Notes: generated from the sequence alone by a model not told the origin. A DNA stretch of 64,000 nucleotides from Gnetum montanum (GCA_015680685.1 MNCI01036277.1:1-64000), one strand, 5' to 3'; shown: positions 43,475-56,600, numbered from the stretch's first letter. Numbers and translations: made by a program.

Positions 43475-45562
43475 ATCTCCTCCTTCCAACTTAGTTGTGG
43501 GGGAGATGGTCATCCATGCTAACCAATCAAAATGGCTTCTTAGTTTTTTTCACTTTTTTATTTTACAATTTTTTTGTTTTACACCTGCTTCATTTTTATA
43601 CCTTTTTGTTTTACACTTTATTGTTTTTTCTTAACTTTTGTTTTACAACATCGTTAGTACATTTTATCTTTCTTGAAAATTTTCCAATTTTCTTTATATT
43701 TTACTTTATTTTGGTGTAAGTTTTTCTTATTTTCTAATAACGTGCTTTGTTACCAACTATTTGCTAATGGTGCTTTTTAATTAATATTTTTGATTGGTAA
43801 TGTTTGGTTTCTATTTTTGAATTTTGATGATTAATGACTAAGACATGGTTTATTTTTCATGGAATAGGTAGTGAATCCACATCATCCATCCATCCACAAA
43901 CTCTATGATCTTGCTGGTGTTGGAAATATGAGATCCATTTTTCTTAATGAAACTTTAATGAACTTGTGACCTTGGTAGTTTCCAAACTTGGGAAAGATTC
44001 AAAGGTTTGAAAAGGCATGACTTCAAGGGGATTCAACACTCTTTGTACCTTTCCACTTACTTGAGTGTAATCATGTTTTCATGGATCTATTACCGTTCCA
44101 TGTTGATCAATAATAGGAAGTTAATAAGTCTTTGCATGATGTGGTTTTGATTAAAAAATCCATAAAAACATAAAATTTAGGAAAACAAACATGATGGAAA
44201 TTCAAAGCACACCCCTTAGACAAAATAATGGGCTACAAGCATTGGTTATGGGACTAGAAATATATGTTACCCATGCTTGAGGGTCCCCTCTAACTAAAGT
44301 CCTTTCTCACTTCCTACTTCTCTTTACTTCTCAAATAAGGAATGGTGATTGATTTGTGGGAGCATTCTTGTGTCTCGAGGGGTGGTATGGTCTTAGAGTG
44401 GTGATGCAAAGTCATTGAAAGTGGTTGGTTTTGATTTGGACTAATGATGGACTTTATTAGGTCATTTAACCATAAGATCTACAAGGGACTTCATGTGACC
44501 ACAATTCAAAACTTCATTTCATCTTCTCTCTCATCCATCAATGCTTTTTATAACTTACCTTACTACTAGTTTCCATGTCTTATTTAATGTCTATGTTTGA
44601 TGTGTTGAAATTATTAGGTAGATTCTTCTGCATTCGATCCTTAACTTTTCATAACCATTAGTCAATTGTGGGATCCAAAAACTCCTTAGCTTGAAGATAT
44701 GCAAGGGCAAAAAGGGCATGAGCCTACTATGGGGATGATCCACTTGCATGTATGTTGGTTGGATTAGTTAAGTTCCTTACTCTTAGGCATTTTCACAATC
44801 AAATTTTTTGTTCGCTCCATTGTGCATCCAACTGTGCACTCCTTAAGGCATTTTTCTCCAAAATTTCATTTTCCAAGTCAATTCTACATTTTTGTGAATT
44901 TCAAGGCCCTCTTCTAATGTTTTCATCATGTTGACAACTTTTTTGGATCTATGTAGAATTCAATTTCATGTAAAAACTCCATGTATTTTTCAAGTTATTC
45001 AATGTGAAAAGTTTTCCACTATAACTCCGTCAATGGAGCCTCATATACACATCACATCCATTAAGACAACCCTATCAATGCAACCCCATTGATGCAAGGT
45101 AAAAATTCCTATAAATACATGTGAATGCTTAAGAATTTTTCACATTTGCTCATAAATGAGAGGGGAGTTTTTGAAATTTTTAGAGCCTAGAACATTCCAA
45201 TAGCCATGTCTTCCTAATTATTTATCTGACTCACTCTATTTTTGAACCTTGTAGCTATCGAAGGTAAGATCTTCATCGTGGGGGTAACAAACCTTAAGTT
45301 TTTGATGAAATTTTTTTTGAAAAAATTTCTAACTCCCACAAAGGTTTAACTAAGAAATTAGCATGAAAACATCAATTTATGAGAGTTACCTTTTCAGTAA
45401 GCTCCAATGACATTCTAAGTTAAAAATCATCAAAATAATAATAAAATAATCAATTTAACATGGTCTAAACTTAGCCTAAGCATAACTACCTAATGAGACA
45501 AGGTACTAAAATGTTTTAAGTTACACATTGAATGGTAATCCTTGGTTATGTTGTGATCACAA
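43475..45562 (+). other. Element E spacer between pol and the extra ORF
   Basis: Starts with a T-rich run (43540-43740), then non-coding sequence collinear with elements A and G. The segment 45040-45130 looks like a piece of LTR U3: ATTGATGCAAGGT...CCTATAAATACATG. No ORF supported. Confidence 0.65.
45110..45117 (+). promoter_or_regulatory. TATA-like box ahead of the extra ORF of element E
   Basis: TATAAATA within CCTATAAATACATG, 446 bp upstream of the extra-ORF ATG. Context (CAACCCCATTGATGCAAGGT upstream) resembles the U3 core promoter of the E LTR (CCCATTGATGGGGCACC...CCTATAAATGTAC). An internal promoter is inference. Confidence 0.4.
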
Positions 45563-47975
45563 ATGGTGCCAAAAGGAATGCACGCGTAGGAAGGAGGACC
45601 ATCCCAACAAAGGGAAAAATGACCAAGAATAGGAAGAGGCTAAGAATAGCCTCATGAACAAGTAGAGATCCATGCCAAGGGACCTCTTTGGAAGGAGATC
45701 AAAGTGGAATTTGTCCAACAAATTCTTGAAGAAGTGGCCATAACAAAACAGTCTCACCAAGATGAGGCACCTGAGCCTAGACCAAACCTTGAGGTCACCT
45801 TAATAGAGGTATGTGTCAAGCAGATTGTGAACAAGGAGGTCTAGAAATCTATGCTCCAAGAGTTAAACTTTGGATCTTTCTTGAAGTTTTCACCTCTAGA
45901 AGTTAAAGCTCAATTGCAAAACTCTCCCATGTGGCCCACAATCACTTTCACTGGGGAGTCGTACATGGGAGAGACATACCTATTTTGAAATAATTAGCAA
46001 GCTGGTTCAACAGTGAAGATCAAGAACATTTTAGTGTCCTATTCAGTGAAAGCCATTACAAATGCCCTTGGGTTACCAAAAACTAAGGTAAATTTAGCAG
46101 AGATTCCAATGCAAACTATAAGGAGTTTGGTGCACTAATCATAGCAGAGTATGCATACTTTAAGATTGTAGCCTTCTACCTTAATCCCATAGTGAGACCA
46201 AGTAAGATCACAGCCTTATCCACTCATGCATGTACTGCTCTAAGTGGTAGATTCCTAGTCAACCTTGCATAGTTGATCTATGTTGAGATAGAGAAGTAAT
46301 TTAAAGAAAATGAATGTGAAAGGAAGGTGATCCCCTTTCCATTTCTCATCTAGAAATTATGAAAGAGGAGAGGCATAAAATGCTATAAAAATGATGCTAT
46401 TTGACATGCTCTATCTACTTCCTAGGTAGAGATGATGAAGGGCAAGGTGCTTGCTAAGGTCGTCCAAGAAGAGGAGCAACAACCACCGCCTCCACCACCT
46501 ACTCACAAAACAACATTGGAGTCTTGTGCTACCCTTAAGCGCATGCATGAGATCTAAGAGTACCTGTTGAAAGAGTAGGAGCAACGAGCAAGAACAAGTG
46601 ATGATGATCCATTTGTGTATTACCCAATGATGAGCCACCTCAATGCAGTGGCTCAAACTATCAACTAGATGGAAGGGGGTGGACCAATTTTCTCAGCCCA
46701 AAGAATGTAGCTTCCCATAAGATAAAATCTTAATCCTTAAGAGGTAATGGTATCTCTTTCTCAATAGTAGTAATTCCTAGAAATCTTTTGGAATGTCGCT
46801 ACTTTTTTAGTGCATCTGGAGGAGGGAAAGGAGGCAATTGTCCTAGTGATGCAACACCATGGGCAGAAGACAATGGTAGAGGTTGTTGCTGATAAGAGTT
46901 TTGAAGCATTGAATGCACCTACAACATCTATACCAAACATTTCTAAACTTAGAGATGTGTAGATGTCTACAAGAATCCTTAGTGGAAAATTGAATGTAGC
47001 CTAGCATAAGAAGTTGCTAGATAGACTAGTGGGAATTGGGAAACCGATTTTGAATTTCTTTAACCTTCCAAATACAATCACTGCAATCTAGTCAAAGCTT
47101 CTAGAAGTGAGGGACAAATGCATTATATTGGAGTGGTAACTTAAAATAGCCAAAGCTAAAAACCAATGCTTGGCTATAGTGGTTGCTGCATTAAGAGCCC
47201 ACGTCACTGATCTTGCATTTCTCAACCCTACACTAAGACAAGATGAAGCCTTTAAGTAGTTACCTAGAAGAATGAGGCTCTCAAATTTGAGAGAGTTAAG
47301 AACCATTATAAAGATTAGGCTTTCCTATAAGAAGAAATCAATAAAAACCACATTTATATGGTGAAGGTGAAAATCAATGAGGTCCTTTAGTAGCTTAAGG
47401 AAAAAGGTGATGTCTAGTAGCCTATCTTTGATGGGCTCAATGACTACAACAAAGTGGAGATCCACATGAAAGAGCTGTAGATTGAGAAGATGATGGAGTA
47501 CATGAAGCTTGCTAATCTCCATTGTGCAAATCTAGTGATGCTGACTACTGGTAGGCCATAGAAAAAACTAGAGAAATAAGTGACCAACTTGTACTTGCTG
47601 TACGAGGCAAAGTTCAAGCATCACAAAGACACCAAGTCAAAGCTTGAGATCACCAATGCTGAACTCGAGGTTCTCAAAGAAAAATTCATCGATTAATGAT
47701 CAACTACTAAGAATATTTTTTAAGTAGATAAATTATTACCAAGAGCTATGAAATACACTGAAAGCATTTGATATTGAACGTAAATAGTTTGCTACCTAGT
47801 TTGTGGATGTTAAGGAGTTGTTCCTTAGAATGCCATGTCTATGGGATATTTCAATTCCAGCTCACTTGGCAAAGCTGCGTGGACTATGAATGATCCTTGG
47901 AGTAAGGAGGAGAAGATGAAGGCACTATTGAATAGCTTTCATCTTTCACTGGAAGTTGCAGCTACCACAAGATAA
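45563..47975 (+). pseudogene. Element E extra ORF (homologue of the element G extra ORF)
   Basis: Start MVPKGMHA, a TAG, then EGGPSQQREK; later LNFGSFLKFSPLEVKAQL (about 45860), WNVATFLVHLEEGKEAIVLV then MQHHG (about 46790-46855), a region with LDRLVGIGKPILNFFNLPN (about 47020-47070), Lys/Glu-rich probable coiled coil around 47330-47690, and a C-terminus AWTMNDPWSKEEKMKALL ending at TAA 47973-47975. The frame shifts at least once and has numerous TAG stops. Order and spacing agree with the element G copy, although E and G carry different gag types and insert in opposite orientation. Lies in sense between pol and the 3' LTR. Function unknown; no family recognised. Confidence 0.75.
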
Positions 47976-48270
47976 TCATAACTACCTTAATCATGGCATG
48001 TGCTTGAAGCAAGAGAAGGTTCTTCGAAGCCTCGGAAGCCTTCGCTGCCTAGGAACATTTGATCTTCTCCAACATCTTCGCATCATGTAAGGAATTATAT
48101 TTTTCAGTTTTATCTTAGTCTTCAATTTTTTTGTCCTAAACATTAAAGTATTGTAATCAATGTAAAACTGTACAATCTAGGCACTTAGTTTTTGTTGTGT
48201 TGTTTGTGTGTCAATAATTCCATACCTTCCCAAATTTTGTAAAGAACTCAATAATAAGTTTTCATTTAGT

Positions 48271-48280
48271 TGTGGGGGTA
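48271..48280 (+). other. Element E polypurine tract
   Basis: TGTGGGGGTA directly before the 3' LTR. Confidence 0.75.
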
Positions 48281-49168
48281 TGATGAGTTGCATGGTTTAG
48301 TTGCATTGATGGGATGCCATCAACATGATCCCATTGATGGGATCTTGTTGACATGATCCTTTCGATCCAGGTTTTGAGCCATTAACGTGTACCCATTGAT
48401 GGGGCACCCTATTTCACCTATAAATGTACATCTTTGATCATATTATGGGATTATATTTCATAATTGTAGTGAAGCTCAAGTAGTTTTCCACTTGAAAATT
48501 AGAATATTTTCTAAGTGCCTACAGTAGGAATCAAAGAGTATATGGATATTTATTCAAGCACTATTGTACTTAAACACTTCATTATGTGTAGCAATAAAGA
48601 TGAGCTTTCTGATCAAACCTTGCAGCACTTAGACTAGATTAATTATTTCTTTTAGCATTTAATATTTTAAGCAATTTCCTTTAATGTTTTAAATAATCAA
48701 GTAATTAATTAAGCTAGATCAAATAGTGATTAATTAAAATACATAAGTATGATCACCTTGAGCATATGTGTAACACTTGGTAATCCTAGTAACACTTAAC
48801 ATTTGGTAACTCAGTAGTGTTATATGTGTTCAGGATGTGTATGGAAAGTGGGAATAGATGCTTATGTTAAGATTAGTTAAGTGTTGGCTAGTTAGATTAA
48901 TTTAGTAATTAATTATCTTATTCTTTATTATTTCTTCTTAGGTAACTTAGAACATAAAAAGATAAAAATGATAAAAATCATACGCTTGAGTTATACTTAA
49001 CCATACCCTTGTACTCACAAGTGTAACTGGGAAGACAACCATTGCAACAACTGATTCACCTCCTAGACTAGTGTATGTTAAACCCTTGAAGTCCTTGAAA
49101 TTTGACCAAATCGTGCATAACAATTGTGATTCTTATGGTTGGATGTAGGGTCTACTCACTGCTCATCA
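48281..49168 (+). repeat. Element E 3' LTR
   Basis: 888 bp, TGATGAGTTGCATGG to CACTGCTCATCA, TATA as CCTATAAATG at about 48418, shared block ACAGTAGGAATC at about 48521. U5 holds a direct repeat, ACTTGGTAATCCTAGTA and ATTTGGTAACTCAGTA, at about 48777-48820. Confidence 0.9.
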
Positions 49169-51400
49169 GTTTGGAAGCATATTAATTAGGTTTCTAGGTC
49201 CCTAGGGCCGTGAATTATGATTCTACAAGTTTTTGGCTAATTTTGGGCATATTTGAAGACTATTTAAGGGCGTCAAAATTCTTCCCCCCTGTTTTCATGT
49301 TGGGGAAGTTTCTCTAGCATGAAAAATAGGGGAGAATGAATTTTGAAGGAAAAAGCAAGTTCAAATAAGAAAAATCTTAAGGTTATGAGGTCTTTGGCTT
49401 CTCTGGCATAGATCTCTGGCTTCCGAGACTGTCAACTTGTTATCAAAAGTGGAAAATTAGCTTTTTTCCCTTATTTCCATGTTGCCCAATGTGGAAGGGA
49501 CGTTCTCCAATGTGGATGAAGCAAGAATCCTAGATCTAAGCCAATTTGGATTATAATCAACCATGCATGTCAGCCTTTGGAGTTGCGAAGGCCAAGGGCT
49601 AGGTTTTCATGTCAAAATTTGGTACTTTTGAGTACTCCAAATTTTTTTGGGCTTCCCCCACTTTTGCATGCGAAGGTTATGGAGCTCATCATGAAATATT
49701 TGAGGAACCACTTTTTGGCCATTTAGGATTAGTTTTCTGAGGTTTGAAGACTCTAGTGGCTGCTGCCATGAGTGCATACAAGGTTATTTGTTATTGTTCT
49801 GAGGTGTTTATGGGTCCCAAAAAAGTTCCCCCATTAGTTTCCATGCTATTTAATGTTTAGGGGATGATTCCCATCGTGGAAGACCCATACATCTCAAATC
49901 TAGACTAGTTATAACCCCAATCAACTATGCAAGTGTGCTTCCAAGGTTGCTAGGATGGAGGAATAGGGTTTGGGTTTGAAACTGGTTAGTTTCTAGGTTT
50001 TCTAGATGGTCTTTGAGCTTCCTCACTATTTTCCATGTTGGGCATAGTATGATCAATGTGAAAGACTAGGGGGTATCTTTTTGGTCATTTTGTATTATTT
50101 TTGGCCATCCATGTAGGTCTACAAAGTGGTTAGTGTCGATTGTCAATGCCTAGTATCAAACTCTAGTTATTTCGAAAGTTGGTGAATGGTTATTCATGTT
50201 TCCCCCATTTTTATATCCTAGGGTGGAAGATTGGGGGTAAAGGCGTTTTGTTAATTTTTTCTAGTTTTTCCCATGTATGTACCTCCATAGGGTTGCTAGA
50301 GTTGATTATTGATGCCTAGTATGGAAATTTGATTATGTTGAGGGTTGTGGGTGTGTTTTTTGGCTTTTCCACTTCCATCCACACTAGGGACTAGGATGCT
50401 TAGCAGGGATGGGATCCTCCTCAATGTAGAAAACCCAAGGAAAGAAAGTTTTGGTTATTTTAGGTGACTTTCGAAAGTTTGATGGTTTTGGAAGGATTGG
50501 GTTGCTTTCGAGAGTCAAATTACATGAAAACTTTTATCCACACCGGGGATGGAATTTCCAACATGGAAGAGGTATTCCCCAATGTGGAAGAACAAAAAAA
50601 AGTCAAATCTAGGCCAGTTTGACAACTAATTGACCATGCATGTTAGTCTCTGGGATTATTGGTGTCGATAGTCAATACTGTGTGCTAAGATCTAGCAATT
50701 TGGAGGTTCCTAGATTTCTCATGTAATCTTCCCCCTTCTTCCATTTTGGGCATGATGGCCCTAGCATGGAGGGAGGGGGATGACAACTTTGTACAATATT
50801 TAAGTACTTTTGAGATCTTTGAAAACTTTAGATGGTTCCAACAAGGTCTAGGGGTCACCAAGCTTTAGGAAATGGCTACTAGGTAGTTAATTTGGATTAT
50901 TTTTGGCTTCCTCCCCATGTATCCACACTAAGGATGACAAGCTCAGCATAGATGAAGCCTCCCTCACCAAATCCCAAGGTTTTGACTAGGTTTGATGAGG
51001 TTATGGGGTTGCTGGAGATGCTTAGAGGGGTTCTAAGTCATGTGGGCTCACTTTGGGGGTCAAACTTGGGCTAGATGGGTGTTGGACGGTAAGGATGGGT
51101 GTTACCCCCTTCTTCCATACTGGGCATAGTTTCCCCAGCATGACAACCCAAATTATCTAGATTTATCCATGTTCCATTCCTTTTAGAATCCTGGGGTTGA
51201 AAAGGGAGGTTGGAGTTACTAAAAATTGTAAAATAACTATGTTGTAATGGTTTTATGGAATGGGAGGTATGTATCTCTACTGGGTATGATATCCCCATCA
51301 TGGATGCATGGGAATTGAGTCTTTGTTTTTTTCGAAGTGCCAAAAGTGCTCAAAACTCAATGTTGATGTAGGTTTAGACCAAGAGAGAAGGTGTATGGTG
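49169..51400. repeat. Degenerate ~180-bp tandem array (continuation of 26.88-27.25 kb)
   Basis: About a dozen diverged units, each with a phrase like cccccttcttccatgttgggcatgattcccccagcatggaagac, at intervals of roughly 150-200 bp: near 49270, 49480, 49640, 49830, 50015, 50200, 50360, 50530, 50730, 50910, 51110 and 51270. Secondary shared phrases are accatgcatgtyagtctctgg and gtcgattgtcaatgcctagtat. Element E interrupts the array at its left side. No convincing ORF on either strand. Confidence 0.6.
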
Positions 51401-53640
51401 GGGTCCACAATTCAAAAATTTGAAAATTTGAAAATTGAAGCTATTTCCCACAAAAATCAATGTTGAAGAGAGTTTTCTCCTTTACACTTTAGTGCACTTG
51501 GAGTTATGATGCACTAAATTTGCAGCTAGGGTTTTAAGGTATGCGTTTAGGTTTATATGTAGGTTTTAATGCCAAATTTCATAAGTTTTCAATCATAATT
51601 ATCATTCTTGCAAACTACGCATTGAAGGAGCACTCTGGAAAAAATTATTATGGTAGAAGAAATCCATTCTTAGCATAGAAGCCTCCCATCTTCCTTCCAC
51701 ATAGCATAGAACCTCCATCTTTCTCATCTTCAATCTACCCCCAATGTTGAGCCTACCATAGCACCAAAACAACATGGAAGGAAAAGGTAGAATCTGAGAA
51801 TTCAGAAGGTAGACAAGCATGCCAAGGAGTTATTAGAGGTTCCTAGGCCAATCTCCATCTAAGTCTCATCCATTATCACTCAAGGTAGGTAGTTCTATCT
51901 ATTTTTGCTTTTGTTTCTAGCTACTTTCTATGGTTTTCTTGCATTTTCTTACCACATGTGGGGTTGTTCTTTCTCAAATCTACGCTAACAGAGGGGGTAA
52001 AAAGAAAATTTGATGAAATTCCACCTCTTATTTTGGCCTTTTCCACATGGATCCATAGTTGTTTCATTGTGTTTGCCTTAATAGATTTGATTTTTAAAAT
52101 TAAGCTTTTCACTTTCATGCTTTTTTTCCAAAATTTGGGGGTATGACTGTTTTTCTTAGATCTAGGTCAAAAGATTCTTTAGAATTAAATTTTTTAAAAA
52201 ATATTACCCCATTATTTTGGTGTGTTGTCTAATGGATATTGCTCACTTTGGCTATTTTTGCTATGCTTTTATGGCTATGTTAAGTTGGGTTTTAGTTTTT
52301 TAAGCTTTTTACATGAAAAAAGAAAACAATGTTGTGCATTTTTTTCTTAGTAAAATTACCACATATTTTCAAAATTCAATGCCATGGGTTTGTAGCCCTA
52401 CATTTAATCTTTCCAATGGATATTGTCTCATTCAATTTGGATCAATAATGATGGAGTTATGGCTATTTTCAAGAAGGTCATGTAGTTATGTTTTTATTCT
52501 ATTTTTAAGATTCCATGTAAGTTCATGAATTTTTCTTAAGGAAACAACAAGGGTTTTGACTTTTTTTAGTTATTGCTAGTTGGGTCTTGGTGTCAGCTTT
52601 CCAGTAGAGGTATAATTGCTCTGATTGGACTTGAAATAACTTTGTGGTAAATTGTTTTTAGTAGATCTATGTCAAAAGGAGCTTTGTCCCATTTTTAGAA
52701 TTTTTTCCACATTAGTAAATTTTTTTTATATAAACAATAAGAGTTTTGAATTTTTTATACATGCATGTTTTGGGGTCAATTCAAGCTTTCAAATGATTGT
52801 GAAATCACTCCATTTGGAGCTCAAATGAATTTTTGACAAATTTTTACCAACCTTGTGTGAAAATGGGTTAATGGTGATAGCTACACTTTTTGCTAATATT
52901 TTCTATACTTTATATAAAAAAGGCTATGTGTTTCTAGTTGCAAAGGTTATGGCTATAAAACATGTGATTTTTGGGGTTCTTTCCATGGTGGAATCACTGA
53001 AATCAGAGCTTCCTTAAATTTTTGATGAATTTTTTTGTCTAAACTATGTGAACAAGGTTAAATTTTGGATGGATGTGATTGATATGTGTAGTTTTCCATG
53101 TAAAACTTATATTTTAGATTTTTTTTTAAGAAAATCAAAGCTTTATTATTTTTAGAATGATTTTTACTATGGTTATATGCTTTTTTCTAAGTTTTAATGC
53201 TCTTTTTCTAAGTTTATGCGTGTTTTTAAACTAAGGCTTAATCTTGGCTATACTATTTTGGCCATGAAGGCTATGAAAGGTTATAATATTTTGTAATAGT
53301 GCTTTTTATGGAATTACTTAATCTAATTTAGATGAAATCCTTAGATCGTTTTATGAAGGTTAATTTCACCTTTGACTAGGATGTTTTTTCCAAACATGTT
53401 AAGTAATTCCAATCAATCATAATGTAAGGTCAAGCAAGGTTGTAATAGTGCTTTCTTGTGGAATTCCATAAGCTAATTTAGATAAACACATTAGAGCTTT
53501 TTATAGAGGCTAATTTCACCTTTGATTAGATGTTTTTCTCTAAATTTGTCTAAGTAATCCTAATCGATCATAATCCTTTTGTTTTGCTTCATGTTGACTT
53601 TACTTGAAGTCCATCCTCATCATTATGAAGTTGGTGGGTA
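51401..53640. other. AT-rich non-coding sequence with a 149-bp duplication
   Basis: No gene seen. The most obvious structure is a diverged tandem duplication starting TGTAATAGTGCTTT at 53292 and again at 53441 (period 149, second copy ending about 53577). Looser repeats of atctatgtcaaaaggagctt-like phrases occur before it. Confidence 0.55.
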
Positions 53641-53688
53641 TTTTGTGCTACATTTATAACCCCCAAGATCAATACCCCTCTTCCCGAT

Positions 53689-56600
53689 ATGCCTTCAGGG
53701 CAAGTTTCACTATGGTTCTATTCTAGGGCAAGGGAATTCCTTGCCTATATCTTACAAAACTTTAGTGTGATGCTATGGTCACACTTGTTTGCAAATTTGG
53801 ATGGGGCCATAGTGGAGACCCTACTAACTTAGGCATCCAACTTGATTATTAGGTTCATTACTAAAAATCAGCCTCCTAGGACAGTGGGGGAATCAAAAGA
53901 TGCCATAAGCCCATGTTACCTTATAGAGATTTGGGTGATGCCAGAGTATAGTTAGTATAATGCTGACAATACTTTAATGGTGGCACATAGAGCCCACACT
54001 TTATTCTAGAATTTTCCTAGAACTATATATTTTCTATAGGGGTAAGCATAGTTATTATAGTTTTTTAATGCTTTTTGGCTTTTTTAGCTAAACTTTCCTT
54101 CCTAACTTCATCAACTTTATGAACTTCTTGTAGGTACAAAGTCAATGATCAAGGCTTGATCACTAATGATTAAATCTTGGTAGTGGCTCAAACTACTCTA
54201 GATGAATTCACCAAAGGCCCTCAAATTAGAACTATTATGTATTAATAGCTAAGAGGGGATTTTGATGCATACCCTTTAAGATTCAATCTTGTATACAAGA
54301 AGTGTAAGGATGATGGGATGATGCACATTTAGTGGGTAGATTCTAATAACATGGATTAGACCCTTGTAACCGGGATGTCTTCTCAAACCACATCGAAGTA
54401 GAAAAGGAAAGGTAAACATAAATACTATAGCTTCTAATATTTAAACATTTTATTACTTTTATTAGTTATTAAACTTACTTATGTTGATGCTAATCTTGGT
54501 TGTTTCTTTACAAGATCTTCCACCTCTGATGATGTCACCATACCACTTTTAGGATAACGTCATGAGGATACCCTCATCCTAAAGTTTGGTGAGGTGATAT
54601 TAGCATAAGAATGGTTGAGGGGTTAGGCACTTAGATACATTCAAGAAAACATCCAACATCCAGGTTTTCTTGATGTATTCATGGCCCCTATCCCTTCCAT
54701 TCCTACTGTAGAGATGTTGCATGTCATTAACTCCTTTGATGAGAAGGCTGGTCATTTTAGCATTTCCATTTGGGGTGTTAAGATCAACATAGACATTGGT
54801 AAGGGCCTCTTTTGTAGCTTATTTAGTGTCCTTACTGATGGGGCCAAGGTTGCCACCAAAATAGTGAGGGAATCAGGCCATCATGAGGAAGTTTTGGAGT
54901 AGCATGGTGCCAATATGGGCCACTTTGGAATTTCCATGGATAGCTTCATGAATCCTCATGTGGAGGAATCATATCCTTTATTCAAGTCTCATGCATTTTC
55001 AAACTATTATCATAAAATAATGTGATTAACATTACGTCGGGGTGGATCTTTAAGGTCCTGATGGATGGCACTCGGTTTAACTAGGTGGCTACTTTGGTTG
55101 TTGGGCTTCAGGAGGAGATCCTTAGACTCCACATAGATACCTCTAGAATAATTCACAGGCATTATGCATTTTTTTTGGGTTATTTGAAGAGGTTTGTAGA
55201 GTTTCTAGTGGTGTACAGGAATGGACAATGGATTCCCCAAGACCCAAGCCAACTTTCTAGGCCTTGGACGAAGCATATTTATCCAATGGCTCAGGCCTAC
55301 AGTTCACTAGAGGGGATGCATGGATGACGTTGAGCCTTTCCCATTTCTTGCTAATGTTCTAGAGGCTAAATGACTACGTAGGGAGGCCAAAGGGATAGCT
55401 AGGGAGAAACTCAAGAGGCCTATGGAGGAAGCACTGCCAGCATCAGACCAACCCACCCCGAAGAAGCTTAAGTTTAAACTTACGTCATTACAACATGCAG
55501 TTACACGTATGCTTCATTTAAGTTTGGATATTTTGATGCTTTAAAGTTTATGGTTAGGTATTTTTTTCATGTGTTAACTACTTTTCTATATGCTATGACT
55601 ATAGACAAGCATCAGGCTATGGCAACCTAAGCTACCACAGAGGAAGAATAAAGGCATGTAGAAGAGGCACTCCTAAAGCAACCTGAGGTTGAAGGATTTT
55701 CTAATGTAGATATAGATGATCTAGATGCCTTGTTCGATGAGGTAGTATTGGGCACATCCCCCATAATCATCTCAAAGGAGAAAGAGGAGGAGCCAGGTAT
55801 GCCCATGCCTTAATGTTTTCATTATATTTTATTGTTTTGATTTTGGTTTTTGATCCTAACCTTTCAATGATTATTATACTTATAGTAGTTCCTGAGCCAC
55901 CAATGCAAGCCCATGTCCCTAAGTTTCATGTGAAATCATGGGTAGAGACTTCAGACAAAGTGGAATTCATGTGCAGGATGGCTAAGGACATCATTCATTA
56001 GTTGCAACAGGTTGCACCCAAAATAGGTAAGGGCTTTGTTTTATGTGCCTTAGTTGTTTGACTATGTCATAGGTTGTGCTGATGTTATGGCCATCTTAGA
56101 TTATACATCATGTTTATTGTTTGTATTTTTATGTTTGTGTAGTACCTTCTATGAAGTGGGACTTCAGTAGAGACATGGAGATTGACTTCTTGCCTAAGCT
56201 TTCTTTTGATGTATCTAGTGTATCCTTGAATTTGTATGAAACTATTATTGACCTAGCAATGTCGTGTGCAAAAACTTCATGGGAGCTAGAGAGGTTCAAC
56301 AAATACCTATGGGAGGAAGTTGTGGTCTTAAGGGAGAAGAATCAATGGTAGGAGAATACAATTAGAGATATTAAAGACTATAAGGCCTTTGTGGAAGCCT
56401 AAGTGGCTAACTTAGAAAAATTATGGAACAAGGAGATCACATGGGCCTATTATTGGCATACCATTTGGGACAAAGTAGTGGTCTTATGAGAGATGATAGA
56501 ACAAAGGATGTAGATGGACCTCATATCCTAGAAGGTTAAGGATTGAAAAGATCACTATGCTTGGGTCCTAGAATGGGATAAGAAATAAAAAATCCAGAAG

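Larger units (their letters stand above)
27248..49168 (+). mobile_element. Element E: Ty3/gypsy-type element with extra 3' ORF, split by element G
   Basis: Two plus-strand LTRs (868 and 888 bp) enclose PBS, gag, protease, RT, RNase H, integrase, a 2-kb spacer, an additional ORF and a PPT. Flanking 5-mers GTTTA (27243-27247) and GTTTG (49169-49173) are a target duplication with one transition. Without the 9,045-bp element G and its extra GTTGG, E is about 12.9 kb. All ORFs are decayed, with many TAG stops. The same family is represented by element C. Confidence 0.9.

Noticed and set aside
49169-51400. Minus-strand frames such as 51071-51343 as genes
   Set aside because: Short, isolated, no homology, and within the degenerate array.
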